Below are positions 1 through 10,000 of a stretch of 64,000 nucleotides of DNA, piece by piece. The notes below the pieces were generated by a model. The model ran no database searches, had not been told where the DNA came from, and worked only from the letters and a program-made list of their open reading frames with translations. The number at the start of each line of letters is the position of its first letter. Within the stretch, counting starts at the first letter, position 1. The stretch is taken from the NCBI GenBank assembly GCA_046291875.1, contig JBKBSF010000010.1, forward strand, positions 68,134 to 132,133. Reading direction: 5' to 3'. Source of the DNA: SKVR01 sp046291875 (GTDB lineage: Bacteria > Bacteroidota > Bacteroidia > Bacteroidales > UBA7960). The position numbers and the translations under genes were made by a program.

Positions 1-2
1 TT

Positions 3-440
3 ACTATTGAATATCCGGGTGGAATAACCCGGTTCTTTGAAAAAAAAGAGATCGGTGCAGGGGCGAATAGTCAGCAGATTTTTTTGGAGGTGTTGATGGA
101 GGGTGAGCACGTTACGCTATATAAGCATCACAGGATGCTGGGCACACAAACGCAAAATGTAACAGTGCATAACAGAAGCTTTCAGCAACAAGTGATAGAG
201 GAAAAGCCTGTGTACTATCTTTCTTTTTCGCATCTGCCGGAATTGAGACGATTAACGAATATTTCGCGTAGATCCGTTTTTAGTGCCCTACCTGCACAAC
301 GAAAGCAACTAAGAGTAATTACCAGCGAATATAATTTGTCGTTATGGAAGAATGAAGCAGCATTGGTTAGATTTCTGAGCTATTTTGACGAAAATGTCAG
401 TGGAGTTCGAGACCAGGAATTTTTAATCGGTAAACAATAA
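3..440 (+). CDS. C-terminal part of an uncharacterised secreted-protein family member (5' end outside window)
   Basis: The reading frame is open from the first bases of the window, so the methionine near position 84 is probably internal and the gene is 5'-truncated here. About 145 residues remain and no known domain is recognised. The last 50 residues (a 'RRSVFSALPAQRKQLRVIT' stretch, then a tail ending near FLSYFDE) resemble the end of the protein encoded at 25776-26471, which has RSFLNAFGDQKAEVRSLL followed by a similar tail. Both genes sit next to an MG2/TonB-plug gene, here the one starting at 655. I infer that the two belong to one undescribed family. Function is unknown; export is inferred only from the relative, which starts with a hydrophobic segment. 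Confidence 0.7.
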   Translation, partial: TIEYPGGITRFFEKKEIGAGANSQQIFLEVLMEGEHVTLYKHHRMLGTQTQNVTVHNRSFQQQVIEEKPVYYLSFSHLPELRRLTNISRRSVFSALPAQRKQLRVITSEYNLSLWKNEAALVRFLSYFDENVSGVRDQEFLIGKQ

Positions 441-529
441 TCAATACCCTTTTAACAAATGTGTTTGGGAGTTTGAAAGGATGTGGATTATAGGAAAAAC
501 TTTTAGTACTTAAGGTTGTTAATAAATTG

Positions 530-626
530 ATAGTGTAAGAATTATAAGCAGATTTCTTTTGCAAAGGTTTTGTGGTTTTCCTGAGGGCTTAATCCTGAGG
601 AATCTGCAATTTGACTTACACACTAT
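530..626. repeat. Imperfect inverted repeat in the leader of the MG2/plug gene
   Basis: Left arm 530-554 (ATAGTGTAAG, then GCAGATT) pairs with right arm 600-626 (AATCTGC, then CTTACACACTAT), with an internal loop between the two paired blocks. The roughly 45-nt centre holds a direct repeat of CCTGAGG. There is no T-run after it, so it is not a simple terminator. It lies 28 bases upstream of the start codon at 655 and could be a structured leader or a small palindromic element. Confidence 0.5.
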
Positions 627-654
627 TGTAAATAAATTTTAAAAAGTTTCGATT

Positions 655-3081
655 ATGTGTAATTCAAACTTACAGCTATATGTAAAGCCAGCCAAATCTA
701 AGTTTTGCTTTTTTGAACTACCATTGTTTGGGCGTTATGCAACAAGACTTCTCTTGGTATTGTTGGTGCTGTCGCAGATAGCATTTTCTGCTTCATCACA
801 GGTCAATCCTACTGCTGGTATTACTGGAGCCGGATCACTGGAGCAAACGGGTCTCAACACCGTTTATCTTCATCTGGATAAATCAACGTATTTTGCAGGC
901 GATATCATCTGGTACAAAAGCTATGTGGTAGATCCTTTTACACTTGTCCCCGCCAACCAGAATGTAAATGTATTTGTTGAGCTCAATCATCAGTCGGGCC
1001 AAACTGTTTTAACGGGTACACACCGTGCAGAGGGAGGTGTAGTAAGCGGGCATTTCACCTTGCCGGATTCTCTGCCTGACGGCAATTATGTTTTACGCGC
1101 CTTTACATCTGATGTTTTTATTCACCCTAATTTGCAGTTTCGCAGGGAACTATATATCCAGAACCCAGGTGAGGCCCAATACATTTCGCGTTCGTCGTTG
1201 CGTCAGAACCATCGTTTCAATCGCGATCTTCAACGAGAACAATCTACCCTCACCGGCTCAGTTAAGGCTGAGGGGGGAAGTCTGGTGGCAGGTGTGCCCG
1301 GGGTTGTTGTGTTCAGGTTGTACGCCCCGCTTTTTAAAGGGCAACAAGACGTTTCATGGAGATTGACAGATCAGCAAAGACAGATCCTTGCAGAGGGCAC
1401 AACAGGGCCGATGGGTTACGGCCGGGCTTCGTGGACACCAGTTGCCGGAGCCAATTATTTTATTGAGTTTTTGCCCGCACAAGGGGCACGTGTTCAAATT
1501 CGTGTTCCATCTGTAAAGCCCTCTGGCGCTGTAATGGCATTAGATGTGTCTGATGAGAATCTACTTATGTTTAATATTCACCAATCGCCAAGTCTTATTT
1601 CAGAGGCCATTTTTGTTATTCATGGTGGCGGAAAAGTTTTTTATCAGCAAGAGCTCATTAACGAAACATCAACTACCATAGCAGTGCCCCGGAATGATCT
1701 TGCTGCCGGGGTGAATGTAGCCACTTTGTTTCATCCTTCGGGCGAGATATTAGCTGAAAGGTTATTTTTCGTTCCCCAGCCTGCTATGCCAGATTTTGCG
1801 GTGGAGCTTCATGAGCGTCAAAAGGACGAAAAAACGCTACTTGCCATTGATCTGGTAGGCCAGCAGATTGTTGAAAACACAGTTTTTTCTGTTTCGGTTA
1901 CGGAATTCAGCCAGCAAGAGCTTTTAAGACCATACAATATTTTTTCTGATCTCTGGCTTTCTTCTCGTTTGGGGGTTTCCATCGCATCGCCCGGAAGTCT
2001 GTTTGAAGATTCTTCGTTGCTTCCTGTGCTTGATATGGTGTTGTCAAAAACAAGGCTTACCCGGATCGAGGCCTCTCCCAGGGCAAAAAATAGTCGCCAG
2101 CAATATGTGGAAAGTTTGTTGGTTAGGGGTGAAGTTGAGGTTTTGTCGAGTCGATTGGTAACAGGGGTTTTGCCTGTTGAATTGAGCCTGAATGTAGATG
2201 GAGACCAGAGCCTTTTCAATACTTCGACCGATGCTGATGGTAGTTTTGTATTTCAGGGGCTCAACTTTATGGGTTTTGGTCAGGCCCAGATCACTTTCGG
2301 GCAGGATTTCCTGAATCGTCGCATGCGAGTGAATCTTTTCTCCGGATTTCCCAATGTATCCGATAATATGCAGAATAGCCGCACCCGTCGGCTTCAAGTG
2401 CTGGAAAGGGGTGACAACTGGAGACGAGTTCCAGCTTACTTCCATCCTTACCAGAGAGTTCAGCAACGAATGGTGCAGCCACAATCTTCTCCCTTCGGAA
2501 GCCCCAACCATATTATCTATGTTTCAGATATGGTAGCAAATTACCAAACCACGTATGAGATTCTGGCCACACAAGTACCAGGGTTGTCTTTTGAAGGGAT
2601 TGGAGTTGTATTGAGAGGGGCCGGATCTATTGCTTCGAGTAATCACGCCATGCTCATGATTGATGGTGTAGAAACCAATTTGAATGCCTTCTTAAATATA
2701 CCTCCAACAGAGCTTGCCAGAATAGAGGTATTTAAAAGCAATAATGCAGCCATATTCGGCTTTCGTGGAGTAAATGGCGTAATCATTGCCTATACCCGCA
2801 GAGCAGTCAATGATGTCAGACAGAATACTTTTGACTTTATAGTAGGTGGCTATAGCCTGCCCAGGAGTTTCGATCTTACATTGATAGATCCTCCCAATCG
2901 TTCCCAGGACGGTTATGTTCAAACATTTGCATGGGAGCCTGAGCCCAAATGGGAGAATGGCCGTACTTCCATTGAGATTGATGCTGAAAGGATATCAGGT
3001 GATTTACTTCTTCATTTAGAGGGCATAGATCCCAATGGTAATCTTCTGCAACAAAAGGTAGTTATTCGGCTGGGTTCATGA
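655..3081 (+). CDS. MG2-domain / TonB-plug-domain secreted protein without a beta-barrel
   Basis: Predicted exported protein of 808 residues. An unusually long N-region precedes a hydrophobic segment (RLLLVLLVLSQIAFSASSQ, ending near residue 49). An alpha-2-macroglobulin MG2-like beta domain begins near residue 69 (TVYLHLDKSTYFAGD). Around residues 617-717 there is a TonB-receptor plug-like domain (VLRGAGS, MLMIDGVETN, ARIEVFKSNNAAIFGFRGVNGVI). Only about 90 residues follow the plug, too few for a 22-strand barrel. Such MG2+plug proteins are common in Bacteroidota, but their role is not established; binding to a partner receptor or to envelope protein is inference. The ATG at 655 is the only plausible start. 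A paralogue is encoded at 24034-25770. Confidence 0.8.
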   Translation: MCNSNLQLYVKPAKSKFCFFELPLFGRYATRLLLVLLVLSQIAFSASSQVNPTAGITGAGSLEQTGLNTVYLHLDKSTYFAGDIIWYKSYVVDPFTLVPANQNVNVFVELNHQSGQTVLTGTHRAEGGVVSGHFTLPDSLPDGNYVLRAFTSDVFIHPNLQFRRELYIQNPGEAQYISRSSLRQNHRFNRDLQREQSTLTGSVKAEGGSLVAGVPGVVVFRLYAPLFKGQQDVSWRLTDQQRQILAEGTTGPMGYGRASWTPVAGANYFIEFLPAQGARVQIRVPSVKPSGAVMALDVSDENLLMFNIHQSPSLISEAIFVIHGGGKVFYQQELINETSTTIAVPRNDLAAGVNVATLFHPSGEILAERLFFVPQPAMPDFAVELHERQKDEKTLLAIDLVGQQIVENTVFSVSVTEFSQQELLRPYNIFSDLWLSSRLGVSIASPGSLFEDSSLLPVLDMVLSKTRLTRIEASPRAKNSRQQYVESLLVRGEVEVLSSRLVTGVLPVELSLNVDGDQSLFNTSTDADGSFVFQGLNFMGFGQAQITFGQDFLNRRMRVNLFSGFPNVSDNMQNSRTRRLQVLERGDNWRRVPAYFHPYQRVQQRMVQPQSSPFGSPNHIIYVSDMVANYQTTYEILATQVPGLSFEGIGVVLRGAGSIASSNHAMLMIDGVETNLNAFLNIPPTELARIEVFKSNNAAIFGFRGVNGVIIAYTRRAVNDVRQNTFDFIVGGYSLPRSFDLTLIDPPNRSQDGYVQTFAWEPEPKWENGRTSIEIDAERISGDLLLHLEGIDPNGNLLQQKVVIRLGS

Positions 3082-3141
3082 GCAGTAATCTCTTCTGCTT
3101 TTGTTTGCGGTAGTCAAAACTAAAGCCACCATATAAAAAGC

Positions 3142-3184
3142 AATCACCCCCTTGAAGTTGTTTCGGCAAGGGGGTGATTTTTGT
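3142..3184. terminator. Intrinsic terminator between convergent genes
   Basis: A 13-bp perfect stem, AATCACCCCCTTG (3142-3154) with CAAGGGGGTGATT (3167-3179), is followed by T residues. It closes the MG2/plug gene and may also serve the protease gene on the other strand. Confidence 0.85.
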
Positions 3185-3224
3185 GATCGGAATACAGTAT
3201 TTATTTTCCTGAAATAATTACCAG

Positions 3225-6197
3225 TTATTGTATCATCAGTTTCTGTGTAAATGCTTCGTTTCCATTGTGTACGCGTATAAGGTACAACCCTGTTGGCAGA
3301 TGCTGAACGTTTACTGTGACTGCATTTGAACTGGTATCCATGGGTAACTGCTGAGAGTGCTTTGTTCTTCCTTGCAGATCGATAATCTCCAGGGAGAGTG
3401 GTGCAGAACCTTGGGTTAAAGCATTGGTCAAATGCAAGTTGAAATACCCTGAAGAAGGGTTGGGGCTGATGACAATCTGTTTTTGAGTGGGTTCAAAGTT
3501 TTCAACGTTTACACCTTCTTCGAAAAACGCTTGCAGTTTTCGGTTGGCATTCGGCATAGTATAGGCAAAACTTGGACTGGTGCTAAGAATATTTCCGAAA
3601 TAGTTCCAGTTGACAAACCTGTAACCAGGATTGGCAGTGGCAATCAGATTAGCCACTTGTCCACCCAGGTAAAATCCTTCTCCGGTAATGCTGCCTGCAC
3701 CAGCCGGAAAAACTTCTACCTCAAGTTTAAAAGCTGAAGCAAAAACGGCAGTAAAAGAGATATTGTTATCCGGCATTGCGAAAGAATAATTTAGCTGGTC
3801 ACCTACAATTTCTTCGCCTTGTTTCCAATGCACAAACCCAAATCCATCATTGGGAATGGTTTGTAGGGTTACTTCCTCCTGAGGGCTGTAAAAACCCAGA
3901 CCTCTTACCAGACCTGAATTGGCAGGGTTTACGACTGCAGTCACTTCATTGGAGTGTTGCAAAATAATTTGGTCAAGGGCAATCCACTCAGGCTGATCCG
4001 AATGAAAGCGAAAAGCAATTCTGACATTGTCCTGACCCTGATATTGATTGAGATTTACTCCTTTGGTTACCCAGGAGAAGTTGTCAACGGTGTAGATAGA
4101 GGGTTCGCTGTAATGAAACCAAACAGGCTCGAAAACACTTTCGTTTATACTGATGTATAGCCCGAGTTCGTAGGTTACTTCAAGGGGAGAAAGCTCATAA
4201 TTTCCTGCAAAACTAAAACGCAATCGGGGATTGTTGAGGTTGGTGAAATCTATTTGCGGGCTTATGAACCATTCTTCCTTGTGTTCCGAGGAAGGTGTAA
4301 CCATAAGAAAATGATCTCCTGATACGGGCTGAATTTGCACCTGAGCATTAGGGGAATAGTCTGAGACAATTTGCCAGGTACTGGCATTCTGTGATTCTAC
4401 CAGCCAGCATTCAGGCACCTCATTTTCCATAAAGGTTTGCTGATATGGAAAGTCGTTTAATACCAGTTCGCAGTTTTCAGGGAATAGCACTCCAAATACT
4501 TCAGATGCATTAGATGTAACGGCCTCTTGATCTTCAGGTAGATAAGTGGTGGTCAGATAATAGGTGAAGAATCCCAAGCCTGGTTCTGGATCAGTAAAAG
4601 TGAGGTTTTGCAAATCTGTATGCTCATGCAAAATCACACCATTTCGATAGATGGTATACTTCTGGATGGGGGGGGCAGTAGAAATATGGGCCACAGGGTT
4701 TTGCCAGGTAATTACAACATTTTGCCCCTGTTTGAGTGCAATAATATTGAGTGGAGCAGGGTAGGGGTTGAACGTTAGCGGATCAAACCCGTTCATGAAG
4801 GTGATGTTGAGGTTGGTCGGATTGAGCCATGGAGCCAATTGTTTGTCGTTGGAAGCGCCATTGGCTGTCCAGTGTTTATCCATCTTGCCATAATAATCAA
4901 AGTTGTTGGGATTGTCGCAATTGGAACTTCCACCGGTGAGGGTACCCACAATTAAACCTTCAGAATTGAATATGGGCGACCCGGAAGAACCGCCTTGTAC
5001 CACACTATGGTTGGTTTGTGTTGCCGCCCATCTTACTCTCCAGGCTCCGTTTGATAGCCCTGGAGGTGCACCTTGTGCTCCAGGCCATGTAGAGTTTTGC
5101 AAAGAAGTAATGTAGGTTGATATCTTTTTTGCATCACCTGCTGGGTGATGTATCGATACCCCATTGGGAGATGATGCCGTGGATATAGACCATCCGTTGT
5201 AGTACAGATTCCATTCGGAGGGTAAGGGGTCTGTGTTTAAAAGAAGTAATTTAAAGTCTGTACCCCCCTGAATGGGGCCTGTGGCAAGCTTAACAGCTCC
5301 CGTAACCATGTTGGTTGGAACAGTACCTGTATTGGAGCAATCCGGTCTTTCGTAATTAAAATAAAATTGCCATACATTGTAGTCAGCCTCCGATGCTTCA
5401 CTTGCACAATGGTCTGCAGTAAGGAAATAAGGTGTGCCATCATTGGCTGTAGTGTTTATCAAAGAGCCTGAGCAAAGAAACCAGCCTGAGCCTTGACGCA
5501 TAACCATTTTGGCTACTCCTCTTTTTTGAACTTGCCAATCATCGCCTTCGGGGCAGTTGATATTAACATGACACGGTTGAGAACTTGGTACATTCTTGTC
5601 GTAGAGAAAGTTATCAAGACCCGTAAATAAGTGAATAACTTCGGATATCTCAAAATGAGAATCCATCATAGGATGGGTTTGATGTTCAATTCGTTCCTGG
5701 TATTCGATAATGAGTTCACTCCCGGGGAGAATATGTGTACTCATGGTCTGGCTGGCCCTGTTATTGAATGAAGTATAAGCTCCAATAACGTGCTCCTGAT
5801 CTGGAGTGTACAAAAATATTCTGGCGCGGGGAGAAAGATTAAAATTTTCAAACACCAGGCCAGTACCCAGAGCTTCTGGAGTTTGTATGCGTATGGTCCA
5901 TACAAACATTGTGTCTCCAAGGGTCTGCCAATAGCCCTGGTGCAAAGGGTTAATGCCGGCACCAAGAGAAAAGCCAGCATGAACCGGAATACCCGATGTA
6001 TGGGTGGTTAAAGCCTGATATCTCTCTTGTTTTTGCTCATGGCTGAGAGAGTATTCAAGGCTTAAGGGGATCGCATTATTCTTATGGAAATAAAAAAAAG
6101 TGGCTTCACCCGAATGTAAAACCTGGGCATTTAAACTGCCCGGCAATACAGCAAAAAATGCGATTGCTGCAATAAACAGATAGTAACGATAATGCAT
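3225..6197 (-). CDS. Secreted lysyl-endopeptidase-like serine protease with T9SS sorting domain
   Basis: 990-residue exported protein. A Sec signal peptide ends near residue 24 (SLNAQ). The protease domain matches the Lys-C/Achromobacter protease I type of chymotrypsin-fold enzymes: His263 in TADHC, Asp314 in GGTDFKLLL and Ser405 in GGSSGSPIF. A fibronectin-III-like segment follows (about 480-575), then a cleaved-adhesin/jelly-roll-like domain (about 590-745), two divergent InlB-type bacterial repeats (about 755-895) and a C-terminal T9SS type A sorting domain (SPNPSSGYFNLHL to the end, KLMIQ). It should be secreted and anchored to the cell surface or released. Lys specificity is family inference. 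The gene is monocistronic, convergent with the MG2/plug gene, and has a TAnnTTTG element 53-60 bases upstream of its start codon. Confidence 0.9.
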   Translation of the reverse strand: MHYRYYLFIAAIAFFAVLPGSLNAQVLHSGEATFFYFHKNNAIPLSLEYSLSHEQKQERYQALTTHTSGIPVHAGFSLGAGINPLHQGYWQTLGDTMFVWTIRIQTPEALGTGLVFENFNLSPRARIFLYTPDQEHVIGAYTSFNNRASQTMSTHILPGSELIIEYQERIEHQTHPMMDSHFEISEVIHLFTGLDNFLYDKNVPSSQPCHVNINCPEGDDWQVQKRGVAKMVMRQGSGWFLCSGSLINTTANDGTPYFLTADHCASEASEADYNVWQFYFNYERPDCSNTGTVPTNMVTGAVKLATGPIQGGTDFKLLLLNTDPLPSEWNLYYNGWSISTASSPNGVSIHHPAGDAKKISTYITSLQNSTWPGAQGAPPGLSNGAWRVRWAATQTNHSVVQGGSSGSPIFNSEGLIVGTLTGGSSNCDNPNNFDYYGKMDKHWTANGASNDKQLAPWLNPTNLNITFMNGFDPLTFNPYPAPLNIIALKQGQNVVITWQNPVAHISTAPPIQKYTIYRNGVILHEHTDLQNLTFTDPEPGLGFFTYYLTTTYLPEDQEAVTSNASEVFGVLFPENCELVLNDFPYQQTFMENEVPECWLVESQNASTWQIVSDYSPNAQVQIQPVSGDHFLMVTPSSEHKEEWFISPQIDFTNLNNPRLRFSFAGNYELSPLEVTYELGLYISINESVFEPVWFHYSEPSIYTVDNFSWVTKGVNLNQYQGQDNVRIAFRFHSDQPEWIALDQIILQHSNEVTAVVNPANSGLVRGLGFYSPQEEVTLQTIPNDGFGFVHWKQGEEIVGDQLNYSFAMPDNNISFTAVFASAFKLEVEVFPAGAGSITGEGFYLGGQVANLIATANPGYRFVNWNYFGNILSTSPSFAYTMPNANRKLQAFFEEGVNVENFEPTQKQIVISPNPSSGYFNLHLTNALTQGSAPLSLEIIDLQGRTKHSQQLPMDTSSNAVTVNVQHLPTGLYLIRVHNGNEAFTQKLMIQ

Positions 6198-6249
6198 GTT
6201 TGTTTGATTTTCAGTTTTTTAAAGATGTAAAGGTGTCATTGTTTGTTGG

Positions 6250-6257
6250 CAAATGTA
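6250..6257 (-). promoter_or_regulatory. Candidate -7 element for the Lys-C-like protease gene
   Basis: TACATTTG on the minus strand matches the Bacteroidota -7 consensus TAnnTTTG exactly, and would give a leader of about 45 nt before the ATG at 6197. No clear -33 TTTG is seen at the usual distance. Confidence 0.45.
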
Positions 6258-6709
6258 CAATTTTTTGAGAAAGTACTTTGATAATAACTACCTTACTTTA
6301 ATATTAACTTTCTTTCCTTTTCAGGCTTTATAGACTTGCCCGTTATTGGTCGTTATAGTGTTGATACAATGAATTCAGATTAAGAATTTTGAGAACATGC
6401 CACAATTTGTTCAGTTAAATGCCATGCTGGCTTTGTTAGCAGGAAAAGGTTGTTTCCTTTTTTCTGTAGTACTAAAACTGCGATGAGTTAAAGTTTGAAG
6501 TCTGCTTCTATGTTTGGGTGATTTGATTTGATGTTGCATGAGATGATTTGCTCTCTGCTGTATAGTTCTCTGGGGTTTTCCCTTGCATTTTTTTGTTTAA
6601 AAAGCAGAGTTTAACTATTTTGAACAGGCTGCTAAAGTTAAAAAATAACACATTTGTTAAAACACAAGTTTTATTTTGGTCTGGCAAAGTTTAGCTTCTG
6701 AGAGGTTTC

Positions 6710-6717
6710 TATGTTTG
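6710..6717 (+). promoter_or_regulatory. Candidate -7 element for susC 1
   Basis: TATGTTTG matches TAnnTTTG. It would give a leader of about 180 nt before the start codon at 6904. No convincing -33 box is seen, so this is tentative. Confidence 0.4.
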
Positions 6718-6878
6718 CGTATCTTAAAAAAGTCCTTTTGGGGTTTTTCATGGATTTCAATTGCGAAGCGAAGAAGAATCGGGTTTCATAAAAAAATTCG
6801 CATCAATATAACTTTTTTTTTATTTTTACAGCCCTTATGCAGGGCGTTTAGCCTTGTTGCAATGTCAAATGATAATTG

Positions 6879-7012
6879 TATTATTAACAAAAACAAAAAC
6901 AACATGAGAAAAATTTGTTTGATTTTTTTCGTTATTCTGGGTCTGTTGGGCAATAGCCTGTATGCTCAGGACAGACGGGTGACCGGTACCGTTACCGATA
7001 TGGTTGATGGCT
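6879..7012 (+). repeat. Leader and 5' end shared with susC 2 (copy 1)
   Basis: From TATTATTAACAAAAAC through the signal-peptide codons and into the first domain, this stretch is almost identical to 11977-12110. After roughly 130 bases the two genes diverge strongly. Confidence 0.8.
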
Positions 7013-10000
7013 CTACATTGCCGGGTGTTACCATTACGGTAAAAGGTACTACCATGGGTACTTCTACCGATGGCAATGGCCGTTATGAGCTTACTGTGCC
7101 CCAAGGGGCTGTTTTGGTTTTTTCTTTCATTGGAATGCTTACCGAGGAAATTGTAGTTGGCGATCGCAACATCATTAATATAGCCATGATTGCCGACATC
7201 TCGATGTTGGATGAAATTATTGTGGTTGCCTATGGAACTGCCCGAAGAGGTACTTTTACCGGTGCAGCTACTCAGGTTACCTCTGAGCAAATAGAAAACC
7301 GACCCCTTACCAATGCTGCCAGGGCCATCGAAGGTCTTTCGGCAGGGGTTCAGGTTTCTGCAGGTAGTGGCCAGCCAGGTTCCGGACAAGACATCCGTAT
7401 TCGTGGTTTTGGTTCTGTAAATGCCTCTAGTTCTCCTTTAATTGTTGTAGATGGTGTGCCCTCTGCTCTGAGCCTTAATGATATTAACACTGCAGATATC
7501 GAAAGCGTTTCAGTACTTAAGGATGCATCTGCTACCGCTCTTTACGGAAGCCGCGCTGCCAATGGAGTTATTATGGTAACTACAAAGAGAGGTAGTTCAG
7601 CAAGATCTCAATTCCAGGTAAATGCAAGCAGAGGTTTTTCCAATCGTGCTTTGCCTGAATATGACAGGCTTGGGCCAGAGAGATGGACTGAGCTTGCATG
7701 GGAAACCTATCGCAACAGGCTTATTTACAGTAATAATGTTGACCCGGAGGTTGCCAACCAGCGTGCTACCGATGAGCTCGTAAGTCAGGTAATCCGTTAC
7801 AATCCATTCAATGTTCCCAATGATCAGATCGTAGGGCCTGATGGGCAGTTGAACCCCAATGCAAGGCTGATCTATTCCAAGGCAGACCTGGATTGGCAGG
7901 ATGCTCTTACACGCATGGGAGATCGCAGTGAAGTAAGCATGACCTACTCTGGAGGTCAGGGTGCTACCAATCACTTTGTATCTATAGCCTACCTTGATGA
8001 TCAGGGATTCCTTATCAATTCTAATTTTGAGCGTTTAACAGCTCGTTTGAACCTCAACTCACAGCCCGCAAGCTGGCTTAATACGGGTTTGAACCTCTCA
8101 GGCTCTTTCGTTTCTTCAGAAAGTGCACGCGATGACAGTAATACCGGTTTTGTTAATCCCTTTTTCTTCTCCAGAAGTATTGGGCCGATCTTCCCCATTT
8201 ATGTTATTGATCCTGAAACAGGTGATTACATTCTGGATGAAGCAGGACAAAAAATATGGGACTTAGGAGGTATGGCCCAGTATGGCTTGCCTGCAAGACC
8301 CCAAGGGGCGCATAACGGTCGTCACGTATTGGCGGAAACACTCTTGAATCAGGATGGTTTTAAGCGCAATACCCTTAGCGCAAGAACTTTTGGTGAGGTG
8401 AAGTTTTTGGATGGCTTCAGTTTTACCTTTAATGCCGGTTTGGATTTTGGCAACTACCTGGGTAGCCGTTTCGATAACCCACTTGTGGGCGACGGTGCGC
8501 CTGCAGGAAGAGGTGAACGTATCAATACCGTAACCCGTGCCATTACTCTCAACCAGCTTTTAAAGTATGAGCGTTCTATTGGCTTCCACTCTTTTGATGC
8601 TCTTTTGGGGCATGAAACTTATGACTGGAACTACAACTATGCCCGTGGTTTTTCACAAGGTATTATATTTGAAGGTAGCTCAGAGTTGATCAACTTTACC
8701 ACCATCAATGCCAGTACCTCTTTCTCCCGCCAGTACCGTACCGAAGGGTTCCTCAGTCGTTTCAATTATTCTTACGACGATCGTTATATTTTCTCCGGAT
8801 CTTTCCGCAGAGATGGCTCTTCCAAGTTCTATAAAGATAACCGCTGGGGTAATTTCTGGTCGCTGGGCGGTGCCTGGAGGCTTGACCGCGAGGCTTTCTT
8901 CCAGGAAATTGCTGCTGTAAACATGCTTATGCTTCGTGTATCTTACGGGCAGGTGGGTAATGACAACCTCCTTACAAGTGCCGGAGCTACAAATTATTAC
9001 CCCTGGCATCCCCTCTATAGTTATAACAACAATGCCAACAATGCTGGGTTGCTCCATCGTAACTTTTCGGCAACTGAACTGGTTTGGGAATCCAATAACA
9101 GCTTTACCGCCGGTCTGGAGTTTGGCTTGTTTGGGCGCTTACGTGGTAATGTAGATTTCTTCCACCGTATTTCCGATAACCTGCTCTTTTCTGTTCCTCT
9201 GCCCATTTCATCGGGTGTATTGTCTGAAGACAAGAACATCGGAACCATGTACAACCAGGGCCTTGAGCTGCGTCTTGCCTATGATGTTCTTAGTGAGACA
9301 AACCTGAGATGGACCGTAGATTTTAACGCTACTACCTTTAGCAATAAAATCACCAAAATGCCCGGTGGGGCCGATGATGAAATCATTACAGGCACGAAAA
9401 AGCTTATGGAAGGACGTTCACTGTATGATTTCTGGCTTCGTCAGTGGTGGGGTGTTGATCCCGAAGATGGAAGAAGCCTCTATTATGCAGAAAACACCTC
9501 TGCTGCCAACGTACGTATCATCAACGGCGATACTCTTACCTTCGACCACAACAACGCAAGGTTTGATTATTCCGGTACATCTATCCCCACCCTTGTAGGT
9601 GCATTGACCAATACCTTCTCTTTTGGTCCTTTTGATGTAAATGTGATGCTTACCTACCAACTGGGGGGTAAAATTTATGATGGCGTATATGCTTCACTTA
9701 TGGGTTACAGTGATTTTGGTCAATCTATGCACGCCGATCTGGCCAACCGTTGGCAGAAACCCGGAGATATTACTGACGTTCCACGTTTGAATACCACCGA
9801 AGTTACTGCTGCCAATGCGCAATCTGATCGCTGGCTTACCAACGCTTCTTATCTGAATGTAAGGTCGGTTAGTGTTTTCTACACCTTACCCACCGATATG
9901 GCCCGAAGTATTTATACTCAAAGGGTGCGTCTTTATGTAAGTGGTGAAAACCTGCACTTGTTCAGCCATCGCAAAGGGATGAATGTACAGCAGAGTTTTG

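Larger units (their letters stand above)
6198..6903. other. 706-bp divergent intergenic region
   Basis: AT-rich region between the minus-strand protease gene and the first susC. It holds a -7-like element for each side (6250-6257 minus, 6710-6717 plus). The frame upstream of 6904 is open back to 6676, but the translation there has no signal peptide, and the canonical SusC start with signal peptide is at 6904. I see no other gene. Confidence 0.6.

Noticed and set aside
612..624. TGACTTACACACT also occurs inverted at 63961-63973, as if both were ends of one insertion sequence
   Set aside because: A shared 13-mer is expected by chance many times in 64 kb, and no transposase gene or matching longer end is seen.
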